From Sequoia sempervirens (lineage: Eukaryota > Streptophyta > Pinopsida > Cupressales > Cupressaceae), in contig VDFB02000003.1 in the NCBI GenBank assembly GCA_007258455.2, positions 42,287,986 to 42,351,985 of the forward strand: a DNA stretch of 64,000 bases. The letters run 5' to 3'. The notes beneath the pieces are model-generated. The model ran no database searches, was not told the origin of the DNA, and worked only from the letters and a program-made list of their open reading frames with translations. How positions within the stretch are numbered: position 1 is the stretch's first letter; every line of letters begins with the position of its first letter. The position numbers were made by a program, and so were the translations under genes. Below are positions 1 through 11,342 of this stretch, one piece after another.

Positions 1-75
1 CATGACATGGAAGGGGATTATGAGGTGGAAGGGGATCATGTGATGGAGTGGATGAGACATAATGATCTTGATTGG

Positions 76-78
76 GAG
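76..78. repeat. Target site duplication GAG, left
   Basis: GAG directly precedes the element and recurs at 1175-1177. The reading frame of the split ORF supports this assignment. Confidence 0.65.
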
Positions 79-79
79 G

Positions 80-108
80 GGGTGAACCCAAAAAAGTGGT
101 TTACAATT
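80..108. repeat. Terminal inverted repeat, left, copy 1
   Basis: Begins GGGTGAACCC and ends GTTTACAATT. It pairs with 1146-1174 at about 23 of 29 positions. Confidence 0.8.
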
Positions 109-174
109 CGAGTGAGGAAGGAAAAGTTGAAAAAAATGACCCCTCCTAAAAAAATTGGTTTTTGGAGTTCGAAT

Positions 175-362
175 GAACTTGTTGGTTCGAGTGAACCAAA
201 AGAGGGTTCACTAGAACCATGGTTCGAGTGAACCAAAAGAGGGTTCACTCGAACCATGGTTTGAGTGAACCCATTAAATGAAAGGGACCACTATTCCTGC
301 AAAAAACACAAAGAAAAACCCTTTTGAAAGGGGGTTTGAATGAACCGGGATTCAAATGAACC
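175..362. repeat. Array of GGTTC-N4-GAACC palindromes
   Basis: Seven to eight interrupted palindromes: 175-188, 184-197, 205-218, 221-234, 242-255, 258-271, 333-346 and, degenerate, 348-362. The centre alternates between GAGT and ACTC. Positions 184-220 and 221-257 form two 37-bp tandem units, each holding two oppositely oriented modules, with a third partial unit at 258-271. Each module could form a 5-bp stem with a 4-base loop, and neighbouring modules could pair into longer hairpins. Confidence 0.85.
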
Positions 363-1145
363 CTTTTTCGCCCGAACCCCCCTTTTCCCACCTTCTCACC
401 CTCAGGCACCAAAAATCCAGAATTTTGTGCTTCAAAGCTCGGGTTGAGGATGAAAATGGAGGAGACTTCACATACCCAACTGGATGATGGTAGTCCTTGG
501 AATGAGCAATCCAATGAATATGATTTTAATATGTTTTTGGTTTTATTATGTATTTGTTTTTTTAGTTTTATTAAACATAGGTTTTTCACTTAAAATCAAG
601 CTCTCTATTTTGCACATGTGGAGAAATAGTAGATTATCATTTTTTTTTTGAAAAATATGAGTGCACTAGATATTGAAGTCCTTGATCCAACAAATTTTTT
701 TTTTTTTGATACATACAAAAAAAGTTACGCATTATATGGTCTGCCTATGTCTGAATTGTAATTGGTTTGACTTTGAAACTTGATTAAGGAAAAAATATTC
801 AATAAAAAACTATCTAACCAATTGGAAGCATTAGATATCATAGTTACAAATTTAAATTCAAAAAAATTATAATTTTATCCTTCATGGAAAAAAAGTTATG
901 TGTTATACGATGAGCGTCACTCCTTAAAAATGTTATTTACTGAAAAACTAGTTTTCGAAGGAGATGGAAAAACAAGTGCAATTTGATTCCAAAATTTTGA
1001 AAAAAATATATTTAGAATCTACAGACAAAATTTCACAAATCACTAGTTTGTATCATCTTCAAATTCCTCACGGTTTAGCCGCTATAGGTACCCGAAAGTG
1101 AAGATTTAGTTAGAAAAAAATATTTCAGTGTCTAGTTTGGCCAAA

Positions 1146-1174
1146 AATTGTAAACTAGTATTGCGGGATCACCC
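1146..1174. repeat. Terminal inverted repeat, right, copy 1
   Basis: Its reverse complement begins GGGTGATCCC. That 10-mer is identical to the left end of copy 2 at 22706, and the similarity continues through AATAC. Confidence 0.85.
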
Positions 1175-1227
1175 GAGCGGTATCATTAGATGGGGTGGAA
1201 GGTCAAATTTGATCTTGATTTAGAGAG

Positions 1228-1323
1228 GGATCATGAGATGGTATGGAAGGGATACTTTGCTCCTGATATGAAAGGGGATCATGTGGGGGTATGGAAGGGA
1301 TGGATTGATCTTGATATGAAAGG
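1228..1323 (-). repeat. 48-bp tandem repeat inside the ORF
   Basis: Two adjacent 48-bp units (1228-1275 and 1276-1323) each begin GGATCATG on the plus strand and end in GATATGAAAG. Related, more diverged units lie at about 14-72 and downstream of 1324. They encode the repeated His-Asp-Pro segment of the minus-strand ORF, and 48 bp keeps the frame. Confidence 0.75.
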
Positions 1324-2079
1324 GGATCATTTTCGATTTCTTGATCAATTAGAGGATCTTGATCAAAGATAGGTTTATCTTGGATGACATGGTTGGGAAT
1401 AGGATCTTGATCAAATATTGGATCAACTTGCATATCATGATCATCTAGAAGGATTTCTTGGACGGACTTAAGGATAGGATCATGAGATGAAATGAGATCA
1501 AAAGAAGTACTTTGATCATGACATAAAGGGGGATCTATGATGTCATGCTTTGGATCAACGAGGTCAGGTGTGTGACATGGTTGAATTTGTATAGGTGATA
1601 TAAAGGTGGAAAAACATGAAATGGATGAGGTGGATGAGATGGATGAGGTGGAAGTGGGTGGAACTAAAAGACTAGGACTAGCATTTTGTGAAATAGGGTT
1701 TTGCATGGATTCTTGTACTCCTTTGAGGGTGACTTTTGGTGCTCCTTGGATGGTGAATTTTGGCTTGATGATGGGTTGAATAGGATGTGAAGTGCATGAG
1801 ATATGGTTATGGATGGGTGCTGGTTGAACATGGAAGATGTTTTGGTTTCCCTTTTCAATGGAGGGAAAGGATGACATGGAGGGTGACATGACTTGGATAT
1901 GAGTTTCAATGGTGGATTGGATGGTGTTTAGGATCTCTTGGAATATGCTTATAGGACACATGATCATGTATGTTATGTGATTTTTAAAATAGTTGGAAAG
2001 GAGAAATTCAACAATATATTGAGGTATGAGATGGAATATGGAGGATATGTTAGGCTCATCTTGATCCATGTGGTGATGA

Positions 2080-2960
2080 AGGATGATGATAATGAAGGAT
2101 GTGGATTAAGGATGATGAAGAAGATTAAGGATGATAATGAATAATGAAGATTAAGGGTGATGATGAAGATTAAGGATGATAATGAAGGATGAGGATTAAG
2201 AATGATAATGGAGATTAAGGATGATAATGGATTAGGAAAGAAAGATTTTGATGCAGATTATAGAGGGTGGTTATGATAATTATTAGGACCTCAATTAGAT
2301 TAGACAAATTAATTAATCTTAGGGTCCTAAATGATGTATTAAGAATGGATGTGGATGATTGAGATACTTGGGATAATGTGGATTAGATAATTGGGTATGA
2401 TTAGGACAAGATGGATGATTATAAAGATTAGGGGGATAATTAGGATGATTATGAATGATTATAGATGATAAGGACAAGGCGATTAAGATGAAAATGAATG
2501 ATTATGATGGATAAGGATAATTAGGATGAAGAGATATGGTTGGGAGATGATTAGGATATGAAATGGATGATTAGAATGATTAGGGGGATAATTAGGATGA
2601 TTGTGAAAGGTTAGAATGATTATGGAAGCGATTAAAATGATTAAGAGGGATTAAGATGAGAAAGGATGATTATGATATAATGAGATGATTAGGATGAGGA
2701 GGAATGATTAGGATGGAAAGGATTGGTTAGGATGAGGGGATTAAGATGAGATGAGGGATGGTTATGATGACTAGAATGGGATAATTTATTTGACTTGGAT
2801 GACTAGGATAGGATGATTAGGATGGGGAATGGGACTAGGATGATGAGGAATGATTATGATGAATAGGATGAGATGATTGGGTTTACTTGGATGAATAGGA
2901 TAGGATGATTAGGATGGATAATGAGGATGAGAAGTTTGACTTGAAGATGATTTGGATAGC
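2080..2960. repeat. Degenerate GATGATTAGGAT-type low-complexity tract
   Basis: Nearly 900 bp of imperfect repeats of GATGATTAGGAT, AAGGATGA and similar words. The plus strand is almost free of C and the minus strand is pyrimidine-rich. No fixed period is visible, so this looks like an old, expanded simple repeat. It lies between the ORF at 1-2069 and the leader at 2961-4919 of the putative minus-strand element. I see no gene in it. Confidence 0.8.
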
Positions 2961-4919
2961 TTGACTTGGAGGACACGGCCTAGATTTGTTTATTTTTGAA
3001 ATATTCTAATGTTTTTTTATTTTTAATTCTTTTTTGTTTTTTTGAGTTTTCTATTTTTTTGGTTTATGGTTTTCCTTGCTTGATTAAGATTTAGATCTTG
3101 AATACACATTCACACATGCAAGATGAGATTTGATGCAAGATGTGACATAAATGATTATGATAAGAAGATACTTCCAAGCACAAGAACAACCTAGCAATTA
3201 ATCAAGTGGGTAGATTGGCCAATGGTCTTAAACTAGGATGCACAAGGATCTAGGGATGTCCTGTATATACCTTGAAGATACGCGAGTCCTAATTTTAGGA
3301 ATTTGAAAGGAGGATAATGCCAAAAACTCGGGAGGAGAGGGTAACCCACACTCCACCTTCACTTCCCAAAGGTATAAAATTCTTTTGGGCTTAGCCAAGA
3401 TTGACAAGATGCTACTTCTAAGAGGTGTGTCTTTTGATTCACCCCCCACTATTTATACTCCACCGGAACACTAGAGTTGAGGTCGCCCCTAGAGTGATCA
3501 CTTCTCTAGGTAGGCACCCTAAGAAGGTTACACAAAATTGATGCAAATAATGCTTTTGATCTTCAAGATCATATGATAATGTGAGGAGAGAGCATACACT
3601 TGTATTTGATCACACAAACAATGCTCATTAACCTTAGAAATTGAAATGTGTGATGCAAAAATTAGAGTGTTGAAGAGTAATTTTGATTCCCAAGATCATT
3701 GGGAAATGAAAGGGAAGAGCATACACACCTCCAAGCACAAACAAGATCACCAAGCAATGCAAACGCTTGTTCTTTTTAAGCCCAAATTGAAAGTATGATT
3801 TTGAGAAGACACTTATTCTTTTTAGAACCAAATTGAAATGTGATGTTGTAAACAAGATTAAGATAAATAATGAGTTGAAAAGTGTGCACTTGAATTTTAT
3901 TTAGCTCCAAATTTCTGCCCACTTGATCCAATTTTCCCTTTGAAGAGTTTATTTTTCTACACATTAACAAAACCAACAACAAAGCAAAACCCTCACAAGA
4001 TAATTGATCACTAATATTAGAGGGTTAGATTAAAACCAAAAAAAAAACTCAGATCTAATAATGACAATAAAAATCTTGTAAATATTAGAAAATTTAATTT
4101 ATGATGCAACACAATAGATGTATATGAAAAATATACTCACCACTAGATTGTAATTCCATTCTTTTTTTAATTTTTACCTAGTCAAGATAAATCTAATTTT
4201 TGGGAATGTTTTTAGCATCAAAAATAAAAACACAAAGAACAAACCCCTACTGAAATTTCAAGAGATTTCCAAAAATGAAAAAAATTCTAAATTTTTTGCT
4301 GATTTGCACCTAGAAATATGGAATTATAGAAAAACCCTAATTAACAAAGATTCAAATTTTTATCACTATTTCCAACTAAAAAATAAATCTGTTAAGAACA
4401 AGCCCCTACTAAAATTTCAAAAATGCAAAATATTTTGAAAAAATCATTGATTTTCACCCATAAATGCATATTTATGAAAAACATAAAATCATCATAAATC
4501 ACCCAAAAATAATGATATGACCATTTTTTTTGTTGTAACTTCTTTAGATGACCCATAAAATTTAGCTAAAATCCCATGAAAAAATTCATGGCTTTGAAAG
4601 ATATGGTGACATATTTGAAATCTAGGGTTTTGTCTAAAAATGACTCAAAACCTGCAACAAAAATCTACTAACAAAACTCGCAAAAAATAAGCTAGATCAA
4701 GTGAAGTGGGTCCAACTCCAAAATTCCTCAGAATTTCTCAAAATCTTGAGCCAAAACTTAGTTAGGGGGTTCACATCAAGTTCACCAAAATGTATGCATG
4801 TAGAATAGATATAATAGAAATATGCATAAAAATAGCTTAAATCAAACCAAAACACATGCAAACCTCAAAAGAAATCAAATACATGCAAACCTCAAAAGAT
4901 TGAATGTATTATGTTGAGT
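2961..4919 (-). other. Non-coding internal region of a putative gypsy-like element
   Basis: AT-rich with no credible coding frame. It holds diverged direct repeats: 'TTCTTTTTA..CCAAATTGAAA' near 3769 and 3816, and 'CCCCTACT-N-AAATTTCAA' near 4244 and 4399. It lies between an LTR-like segment on one side and the minus-strand ORF on the other, where a retrotransposon leader would be. Confidence 0.35.
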
Positions 4920-5694
4920 TGTTGAAGATTTGAATGTGGTTGCCCATGAATCCAATAACATAACAATAGCATAGAAGATGTTGATATGAAAATGGGATGG
5001 GGAGCCTCTTCTTTATAGAAAGCCGATTTCAAATGAAGGGCTAGGATTGAAAGACAAAGAATGATGTTGATCGATGGATGAGATTGCTTAGAAGCAAAGA
5101 GAAATAGGGTTAAGGCAAAAAATAGGGTTTAGTTAAGGATGGACGGTGGAGAATAAAAGGTAATGTCACATGATCAAGGGTGAAAACTAAATGAGATGAA
5201 GAGATAAAAATGACATGAAAAAAGAGGTTGCTGGAGTAAATTAAACAATTATTTAATATAGGAGGGAAAGTGAATAATTAGATAAAAATGATTATTTAAT
5301 TATAGAAGAAAGGGAAAAGTGGAAAATAATTAAATAAATAGAATTTATTTCATTATGGAAGAAAAAGCTAATGAATAATTAAACAATTAATAATAATTAT
5401 TTAATTATAGACAGAAAATAGGAATATGAATAATTACATAAATAGAAATTTATTTAATTCTAGGGGAAAAGGGATTAATTAGTGACATAATTAAATAAAT
5501 ATAATTTAATTAATTAATCAAGGGGGAATAAGTATAAAATGAATTAATGAAATAATTAAGAATTATTTAATTAATACGAGAATATGACCTTAGGGGATAA
5601 TCAAATAATTAAAATTATTTAATTATGCAAGGAGGAGGAAGAATTAATGTGAAAAATGGTGTTTGTATACTTAGGACATTTTTCAGTGTCTACA
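4920..5694 (-). mobile_element. Putative gypsy-type LTR, minus strand
   Basis: Read on the minus strand it starts TGTAGACACTGAAAA (from 5694) and ends CTTCAACA (4920), giving TG...CA. A TATA-like CTATAAAG lies in its second half (near 5015-5022). It contains a long run of ATTTAATTAATT-type sequence (about 5230-5640). A segment of the same design lies in the opposite orientation at 14514-15412. No partner LTR or TSD is visible, so the call is tentative. Confidence 0.4.
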
Positions 5695-8600
5695 ATAAAT
5701 ATATATTAGTTTTAGATTATAATGAGTTATTTGTGAAAATAGTTCCTATCAAGGATTAAATAAATGAAATAGATTTTGAAGAAATAAGAATATGTAAAGT
5801 TGTAAATAAAAGTAATTTTTTTGTACCAATATTATAAAATGCATATTACTTGTATTTTAATAAAAAAATGATAAAGTTTGATTCCTTGAGTTTCAATAAT
5901 AATGATATATTTGTTTAAGTATTAAATAAATAAAAAGTATTATAGTGGAAATCCATGCACCATGATCAATGAGGCCATATATAGTAAATACATTGATGAA
6001 ATCATATGCTAGGACATGTAGGTTTAGATACCTAATTCTTACAAAATACAAAGACATAAAATCATAGCACCATCTCATCATTCTTTGTTGTTACTAGGTG
6101 AATTAAAACCACCATGGGTTGGAATAGTAATAGTCATGAAATCTAGTTTGGTTCACATGTTCACATCTCAGGGTTGTGGGTAATTGGCCATTCCCATCAA
6201 TGAGCTCCTAGAAATGATTGAGAGACCCTAGTATAAGTCCCTCCATTATTTCCTTTTCAATCTAAATGATACCCTAAAAATTTGCCATCTCTTCTATTAT
6301 TCTTTGTTGTAGTCATCTATATGGTTGTAATTTCTCTCAACTAACACTTTTGTGAGAATATGCCTTTTCCAAACCCTTTATAGTGTCAGTTTCATGTGTC
6401 ATGTCCATGATGTTGGAAATACATGTTGAAACCAACACACTATTGAGAAAACTTATTATGGTTTGATCTAACAACACATAATCAACCATCACTCTTGTCA
6501 CTCTAGTCATTATTAATGAACCAATACATAATACAAATGCCATCATATCTAAATAATACTTTTCTAGAGGGTAGCCTTCCAATTACCAATTGGTAGTCAA
6601 ATGTAAAAATCCATCTTTATATATTTCAAATCTCAATAAAAAATGAGAACATTAATAGAAAACATTCTCATGAGACTAGAAACTAATTTTCCTTACATCA
6701 TTATATCAAACATAAACAACTATCTAATAGTCTAGACAACTAATGACACTCTACATAAATTGTTATAATTAAATCAAGATGTATCACCATCATCAATGAT
6801 GCTCTCATTGATGTTATATTAAAATATTTCAATACATTTCATTTCAACAAATCTTTCATGTTTATGAGAAATTGATACATCAAACCATCCTTAGAGATGA
6901 GCCCATATTTAATATTCAAACCAACCAAATAAAATTATTAATTATGACCATACAACCATCAAATTTAGGGCCTACTAAAGGAATAAACTAATAAGATATT
7001 AATATTCCATGGGGACCACAAGAATTACTATTGGTGATTGACACTTATCTATTCACTAGGAATATTTTAGAATATTTATCTTAAAATGTGGGTGTGTTAG
7101 GGTTTCCTCTTAGAATACAACTTAAATCATTGATCATCGTTCATTAGATATAAAATTTACCAAAAAAAATAATTTATGCCCTAATTTTCAATAAAAAAAT
7201 GCTATCTCATGACCTATTTAGGGTATTGACATATGCCAATTGAATACTTTACAAAATGCCACCATAAGCCTCCATGAATCTAAGGGACAAGTCATAGCTA
7301 TCAAGGAATATTCATTAGCTACTACAACCCTTAGATTCAAACAAATCAAATGGGCAACAATTAATTCTAAGACTTATTTCCTCAAAATTATACCTGATGC
7401 AATTTTTCTTTATCCTAGAGTGAAAAATTAGTCAATGATCCTTGGTAAAAAATGATGTATATTTGTTCCTTATTCAAGTTGGCAATTCGCCAAATGAATT
7501 AGTCTCTATCCTTTTGCATTAAATAATTTTTTCCATCTGCATTATACAATATTTTAAACTAGTCCATAATTTGATCAATCAAGTATTCTATTTATCTGAA
7601 TCAATAAATAATTTACTAAATAAATTATTTTATTTTTATGATTTTTTCTAGTAAAAATTAACATTATTTCCAAATGTGCACAAATTTACTATGGAGATAA
7701 AAAAATTCCCAAATAGATATTGATTTGCCTAGGTAGGATTCACTAGAATCTTAGAAAATTACTTTGGGGAGATTTCTTAAAATTGTCACCAAATGAGTGT
7801 CATTAAGTTTTTTAATAAAGGAAACAAATATAGAGAAAGCCATTGGTAAAGAAAATAAAAGCAAAGGGTGAGCATGGGAAGGTTAAAGTGTTTAGAAAAA
7901 AATAAACCTTAAAAATAAGCTTAACCTTCTTGGAAAAGGGAATTAGCAAGAAGTGTTTTTTAGAAGGATCCTAAGAGGCATGTAGGTTGTTGAATTCATC
8001 AAATGAAAATGATAAAATAGGGTCTAAATTAGATTTGTTTAATTTATTAGGTGTTAAACATTGTTCTTAGTTTAACTTTTAACATGAATGCAAATGCATA
8101 AATAAACACTTAACAAATTTATTTCATTTTAAATTAAGAAGATATATAAATGATATTTATTAAAATTAAGTGTAAAATAATTAGCATAATAGAAGCATAG
8201 TCTTTTTGTTTTTGATAAAAAAATGACATAATCTTGTTTAGTGTTTGATGAATATTCTGGTGTTTGTCAAAGCTCAAGAAAAGGAATATGATTGAAATTT
8301 TTACTTTTGCTTTCTTTCATTGGGCTTTGGAATAGATTTGTGCACATTTCTATCTTGTCTAGTATGGTGGCATCCTTATGGCTATGGTCTTATCTCTTTC
8401 CTATGCTAGCCTCTTGTACAACCACAACGTTGTCCAATATGATTGTGATAATGTCTTGGTGATCCTAAATTTTTTACCTATAATAAAAATTATGATTTTA
8501 TGGGATGGTGTCCTAGGCACATTTGAGGTCTTGCTATGTTAGGGTGTAGAAGTATCTAACTTCCCACTTGTACCTTAGTTAAGCCCCTAAAAGATTTTGA

Positions 8601-9000
8601 ATAGGATGGGATTGGATTCCTTGGAAGATGTGTAAACTATGAGTGCTAGGCGAGTGTGTGCAACAAATTACAAGAAGTAGTTTTTACAAGTGGTAATAGT
8701 TGTATGTTGTTGTGTACAACTACTTCTATTTGTTTTGTATTTCCTTATTTACCTTAGGTTCATTTTAATTAACTCCTTCCCTTTGACAAACAACAAAATA
8801 GTGATTTTTGACTATTTGATTATGAAAATGGATAAATACACAAATTGAAGTGGAAAAGTGAATATCAAAATTGAAATAATCATATATTGACCATTGTGAA
8901 CACTACTATTCATAGTGGCATCCAAAAAACTCTACTACAAGTATAATGGCATCCATTGTAATCAGTGTTTGAAACTCAAGTGGACCACATATAGTAATAA
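5695..9000. other. AT-rich stretch without a recognised gene
   Basis: I see no domain, paired terminal repeat or convincing splice structure here. Short open frames occur at 6582-6337 on the minus strand and 7240-7431 on the plus strand. Neither resembles a known family or shows more than chance length. Confidence 0.6.
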
Positions 9001-9005
9001 GACAA

Positions 9006-9095
9006 CTTCTAGATTCAATTGTGTATTTTTTCATTCAATGTTTTCGATCACATTCAGTGATCCATCATCATAAAGAATAGAGCTGAATCTAGAAG
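9006..9095. repeat. Nested inverted repeat (hairpin)
   Basis: Perfect 12-bp outer arms, CTTCTAGATTCA (9006-9017) and TGAATCTAGAAG (9084-9095), enclose an inner pair, GATCAC (9046-9051) and GTGATC (9057-9062). A diverged relative of the inner part, followed by the same GAAAACTCATA flank, lies about 240 bp downstream (about 9270-9370). It may be a repeat remnant. Confidence 0.7.
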
Positions 9096-10104
9096 CTATT
9101 TTTTCACAACATGTATACTACATAGACTGTTGAAAACTCATACCAACTGGACCATATATATTCAAATTTGAAAACAGTAAAAATTCTTGAAATAAAATAA
9201 AACGAAAAAATTAAGGATACATAAGTGAGAATATTGTGTGCTTCTGATTTAAACTTTGTATGTTTTTAGCTCGACGTTTTGGACCATACCGGATGATCCA
9301 TCATTAAGAAAAAAAAAGAAAAAAAAAGAAAAAATCATATGATGAACTGTGGAAAACTCATAAGTAGTCCTACAACCAAGAGTAAATGACAGGAGGAAGA
9401 CATACATCTCGTTTTTAACACTAAATCTACATAAGGGTTATTCGAGCAACATTCGGATTAGGTAGACTCCCTCCCTAAACTCTCAAGACTACAATACGAG
9501 GAAACAATGTAAGATCAGTTACAAACTCAACTCCCTATAAAATTCAGTATCTACTTGGTAATAGACAAACAAAAAAACAGAAAAAAGTTTTTGGGACAAG
9601 ACATGCGCAATTCCAAGAAGAACAATAATTTTTTTTGCTATACACTGAACACATTCAATAAAGGCTTTGAGATTCTAAACAAAAAAGCCTCCAATCCAAC
9701 CGTTGATTTATTAGGTAGCTTGGAAATGTGTGTACAGACATAACATGACGAAGGAATAGTTGCAGATTGTCCTTCAGATTCTTTTCCCATTGGAGACGCC
9801 AAGCAAAACTAGTTCATATTTTTAAATCAACCGCTCCTGTAAAATCTGAACGCAGATGTAAAAACCCACTATCTACTAATTAGTCACGTCATGGATGCCT
9901 TTTTAATAGTGATCTGACCACTTTTGTCCAACTGCATAAGTGTTTTTCTTTATATACACGTGAGCCCTTCTCAGATTTCTGCATGGAGGACCCATTTTAG
10001 TTTCTTTGCATCCTTGTCTTGTTATATATACAGATGTGGGGGCTAAAGATATAAGGAGAAGGGAATGAGGAGAGAACAAAAAGTAAGAAGATTGCAGGAA
10101 GGCC
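9096..10104. other. Unassigned stretch with TATA/G-box-like words
   Basis: It contains an A-rich run (9307-9337) and, at 9951-9962, TATATA directly followed by CACGTG. With no gene recognised downstream, the promoter-like words cannot be given a function. The 62-codon frame at 9555-9743 has no recognisable feature. Confidence 0.35.
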
Positions 10105-10310
10105 TATCATGGCCTCTTTTTAGGTATATGTCCATTTTTATGGCCTCTTCTATGCATATATCCTTTATCATGGCATTTTTAGGCTTATATCCTTTATCCT
10201 GACCTCTTTTAGGGCAATAGCCTTTGTTCTGGCATCTTTTAGGTCTATATCCTTTTTCACGGTTTTTTAGGTCTATATGCTTTGTCATGGCTTCTTTTAG
10301 GTGGTACCCT
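10105..10310. repeat. About 30-bp minisatellite, about seven units
   Basis: Units of 28-34 bp built on 'TGGCATCTTTTAGGTC' plus 'TATATCCTTT' recur about seven times. On the minus strand they translate as a Lys-Gly-Tyr-X-Pro-Lys-Arg repeat inside a 104-codon frame (10357-10043). Irregular unit length and lack of any flanking gene make a real protein unlikely. Confidence 0.75.
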
Positions 10311-11199
10311 ACGATTGCATTGGAAGAATATTTAGTCTTTCTGTCTATAAGCAGCATATTCTTTTATTTTTTTATCTTCATCCATCCATGATTCCTTTTT
10401 CAGTAAAGGGTTCATGGTTAGTTTTTTATGGTATAATTTAGGAGGATGCTTGGTTTTGGAATTCTTTAAAAAATGTATTACAAGCAAATTTTAGGGTTGG
10501 ATTCATGGGCCAGGTCTCTTGGTCTCTTTTTTTGTTCATATGCTTTGATTTGACTGTATATAACTAATTTGCCTGGGGAGTGAAGCCTCAGAATATGGCT
10601 GTCTTGTGTTAATCTTGCTTACTCTTCACAGTGGAGATTTCAGAGGTTTTACTATGGTTATGCGACTCATTGTCTTGCTGGTATCAGACCATGGAATGGT
10701 CATAGAGGGTTTGTTATTTACATTGTAAGGTTTGTGTTTTATATGTGGTTGTATTTGTGGGAGCTCCCTTCTCTCCAATTGAGGCTGGTTTGGTAATGTT
10801 TCAGCTGCTGGTTCATGGATTCCATTGGTCTGCCTATACGGGTATGGCAGGATAGTGGTGTGCATGACACAGGAGATGTGATATAACTGATCTGACCTTC
10901 CTTGGATTGAAGGGAGCTCCAGTGAATCTGATCTTATGGCAACCCACTTTTTCATTGTCTGCAAGTCTTTTGTTTTGGGTTTTACATTTCGATGTTCATG
11001 TAGATTCTGGAAAGAAAAAGATGTAGCAGATCCAGGGATTGCTAAAATATCTACCTAGTGTGGGAGGATATGTGGGAGGATATCTTCTTAAGGTATAACA
11101 TGATTTTAAACGTCTTTTAAATAGAATTCTTGTGTCGTTAGGGTTGTGTTTTACATTGAAATGATATGATATGATCTGAAAGGTTGATCTGATTCAATC
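10311..11199. other. Stretch without a recognised gene
   Basis: Slightly less AT-rich than its surroundings. The minus-strand frame of 112 codons (10964-10626) has no recognisable domain. Nothing else is supportable. Confidence 0.4.
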
Positions 11200-11342
11200 T
11201 TTTGTTTGTTTGTTTCGATGAAGTAGACTGTTGATCTTGGTTTCATCTTTTTTGTTTGTTTGTTTCAATGGAGTAGACCGTTGATCTGGTTTTGGCTGTT
11301 CTTGTTTTAATGAAATGACCGTTGATCTGGTTTTTACAATGG
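11200..11342. repeat. Three tandem units of about 48 bp
   Basis: Three consecutive units each pair a TTTGTTTGTTT-like stretch with GTTGATCTGGTTTT. The third has lost part of the T/G run. Confidence 0.75.

Larger units (their letters stand above)
79..1174 (-). mobile_element. GGGTGATC-ended palindrome-bearing DNA element, copy 1
   Basis: A 1.1-kb non-coding unit with terminal inverted repeats. Reading inward, the left end (80-108) and right end (1146-1174) match at about 23 of 29 positions and both begin GGGTGA. GAG flanks it on both sides (76-78, 1175-1177). Deleting the unit plus one GAG rejoins the surrounding minus-strand ORF in frame, independent support for a 3-bp target duplication. 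Its body is homologous in reverse orientation to 22706-23734; the clearest block is about 1000-1095 against 22790-22885, sharing CTATAGC-N-GCTAAA at the same distance from the end. An array of interrupted palindromes lies near the left end. No transposase ORF is present, so it is non-autonomous. A 3-bp duplication would fit PIF/Harbinger or CACTA, but the termini fit neither well, so the superfamily is unassigned. Confidence 0.85.
1..2069 (-). pseudogene. Repeat-rich decayed ORF split by a DNA element
   Basis: The minus strand carries an open frame of 288 codons (2069-1203). Its N-terminal part is not recognisable and is rich in Ser, Pro, Ile and His. Its C-terminal part repeats an Asp-Gln-Ser-Ile-Pro-Ser-Ile-Pro / His-Asp-Pro motif. 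A TGA ends the open stretch near 1203, but the same frame continues to the edge of the element at 1175. If the element at 79-1174 and one CTC target copy are removed, the frame runs on without shift into 78-1, where His-Asp-Pro repeats recur. So the ORF predates the insertion. It lies on the same strand as the LTR-like segment at 4920-5694 and may be a non-autonomous retrotransposon protein. That role is inference; I recognise no family. Confidence 0.5.

Noticed and set aside
175..362. Palindrome modules as heat-shock elements
   Set aside because: Heat-shock elements alternate GAA and TTC with two-base spacing; here the spacing is four and the arms extend beyond the core.
175..362. CRISPR-like array
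   Set aside because: Spacers are neither unique nor of constant length, the repeats are self-palindromic, and the sequence is plant nuclear DNA.
9951..9962. TATATA followed by a CACGTG G-box as a gene promoter
   Set aside because: No transcribed gene or conserved coding sequence was recognised downstream; both words are common by chance in AT-rich DNA.
10043..10357. 104-codon Lys/Arg-rich protein on the minus strand
   Set aside because: It is the translation of an irregular minisatellite with no flanking gene structure.
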